DNA from: Anaerolineae bacterium
GTDB taxonomy: Bacteria > Chloroflexota > Anaerolineae > Anaerolineales > Villigracilaceae
Direction: 5' to 3'
Assembly (NCBI GenBank): GCA_030123675.1
Contig: JASJYH010000020.1
Coordinates: 1-33,966 of the forward strand
Length of the DNA stretch: 33,966 nt
Shown here piece by piece: positions 33,166 to 33,966 of the stretch (the first letter of the stretch is position 1; every line of letters begins with the position of its first letter). A model generated the notes under the pieces. That model ran no database searches and was not told where the DNA came from. It saw nothing but the letters and a program-made list of their open reading frames with translations. The position numbers and the translations under genes were made by a program.

Positions 33166-33966
33166 TCACATTAACATCGACTTCGGACGATATTGGAGCG
33201 CTTCTGCCAAATGTGGAGGCTGGATGGATTCATGATCAGCCAAATCGGCGATAGTGCGTGCCAATTTAAGTACACGATGATAGCCTCTCGCCGAGAGCTG
33301 CAATTGGCTCATGGCGGTACGTATCAGGCCCTGCCCTTCTTCATCTAGGACACAGAACTGACGAACTTCGGCGATTCGCATATCGGCATTCGAGCTGATC
33401 TGAGTATCGGAGTTCGAGAAGCGTATATGCTGCCTGTCGCGCGCGGACTGCACCCGTTTACGGATATCTTTAGATGATTCTCCCAGGCGATCGCTGCTCA
33501 ACTTCTCGTAATCCACGCGCGGCACTTCAATGTGGATGTCAATCCGATCAAGCAATGGGCCGGAAATCCGTTTTTGATATTTCGTCACTGTGGAGTTTGA
33601 ACAAGTACACTGCTTTAAGGCATCTTGAAAATACCCACACGGACAGGGATTCATAGCCGCCACCAACATGAAATTTGCTGGAAAAGTAAGCGAGCCTTGT
33701 GCGCGGGAAATCGTCACTTGCTTGTCCTCGATCGGCTGGCGCATTACTTCTAATACTCGGGTGCCAAATTCCGGCAACTCATCCAAAAACAAAACACCCC
33801 TATGGGCAAGGGAAATTTCACCCGGATGTGGCCAATTACCGCCACCGACCAGTCCGGCATTGCTGATCGTATGATGGGGTGCCCGAAAGGGCCGGGTACG
33901 AATAATCGGAGTGTCTGGCGGGAGAGCATCTGCCACGGAGTACACCCGGGTCACATCCAATGCTTC
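33166..33966 (-). CDS. YifB/ComM-family Mg-chelatase-like AAA+ ATPase, 5' part outside the window
   Basis: The C-terminal 266 residues of a YifB/ComM-type protein; ComM is a hexameric helicase aiding branch migration in natural transformation. The frame is open to the last base (reading EALDVTRVYS), so the gene continues beyond 33966, and the TTG at 33960 is internal. Visible motifs are TRPFRAPHHTIS, GGGNWPHPGEISLAHRGVLFLDELPEF (Walker B), MRQPIEDKQVTISRA, NFMLVAAMNPCPCGY, a Cys cluster CPCGYFQDALKQCTC, GPLLDRIDIHIEVPRV and the C-terminal LSARGYHRVLKLARTIADL. The Walker A region is outside the window. Normal family proteins have about 500 aa. Confidence 0.92.
   Translation of the reverse strand, partial: EALDVTRVYSVADALPPDTPIIRTRPFRAPHHTISNAGLVGGGNWPHPGEISLAHRGVLFLDELPEFGTRVLEVMRQPIEDKQVTISRAQGSLTFPANFMLVAAMNPCPCGYFQDALKQCTCSNSTVTKYQKRISGPLLDRIDIHIEVPRVDYEKLSSDRLGESSKDIRKRVQSARDRQHIRFSNSDTQISSNADMRIAEVRQFCVLDEEGQGLIRTAMSQLQLSARGYHRVLKLARTIADLADHESIQPPHLAEALQYRPKSMLM

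Overview
The window is one continuous stretch of bacterial chromosome of moderate GC. I see no rRNA, tRNA, CRISPR array, phage or insertion sequence. Thr/Pro-rich 'TPTDTPTPVP'-type linkers behind a lipobox, a fused membrane/spermidine-synthase-like protein, tandem CarD-like regulators and a selenium-metabolism-linked purine cluster fit Chloroflexota (Anaerolineae-like), but no marker gene here proves this.

Layout. 1-2170: the 3' part of mtaB (cut by the window edge), then folD and a good intrinsic terminator. 2170-5561: a reverse-strand pair, a 12-ish-TM fused MFS/spermidine-synthase-like protein followed by an SH3-like lipoprotein with a 99-bp tandem duplication. 5763-9548: a paralogue-rich block. 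Two copies of a small unrecognised membrane-protein gene (both with the same +1 frame break, one also with a nonsense codon) flank a DEAD-box helicase and two tandem CarD-like genes. 10075-27769: the main accessory locus, for purine/nitrogen catabolism: 8-oxoguanine deaminase, adenine-deaminase-like protein, GntR/HutC regulator, YgeY-like M20 hydrolase, a broken aspartate-carbamoyltransferase-like gene, YgeW-like carbamoyltransferase and carbamate kinase. A four-helix-bundle relic and a large GT-C-like membrane protein interrupt it. It resumes with a complete BMP-type nucleoside/purine ABC transporter, a decayed xanthine-dehydrogenase Mo-subunit gene and a threonine-synthase-like PLP enzyme. 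27766-31350: AI-2E-family membrane protein, GT2 polyprenyl-phosphate-type glycosyltransferase and a MATE transporter with a palindromic putative operator. 31651-33966: an unrecognised protein, two doubtful small membrane ORFs and the 3' part of a YifB/ComM-like ATPase (cut by the edge).

How it fits together. The central genes resemble the yge/xdh/ssnA purine cluster known from E. coli and clostridia: a BMP transporter brings in nucleosides or bases, deaminases feed oxidised purines, and YgeW-type carbamoyltransferase plus carbamate kinase could recover ATP and ammonia from a carbamoyl intermediate. The xanthine dehydrogenase and ATCase-like members are visibly degraded here, so the route is remodelled, incomplete, or completed by genes elsewhere.

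The most unusual signals are the frame-broken paralogue pair, an interleaved (pseudoknot-order) inverted repeat in the leader of the purine operon that also overlaps a GntR-like operator, a terminator-like hairpin in the carD leader, and the gene relics.
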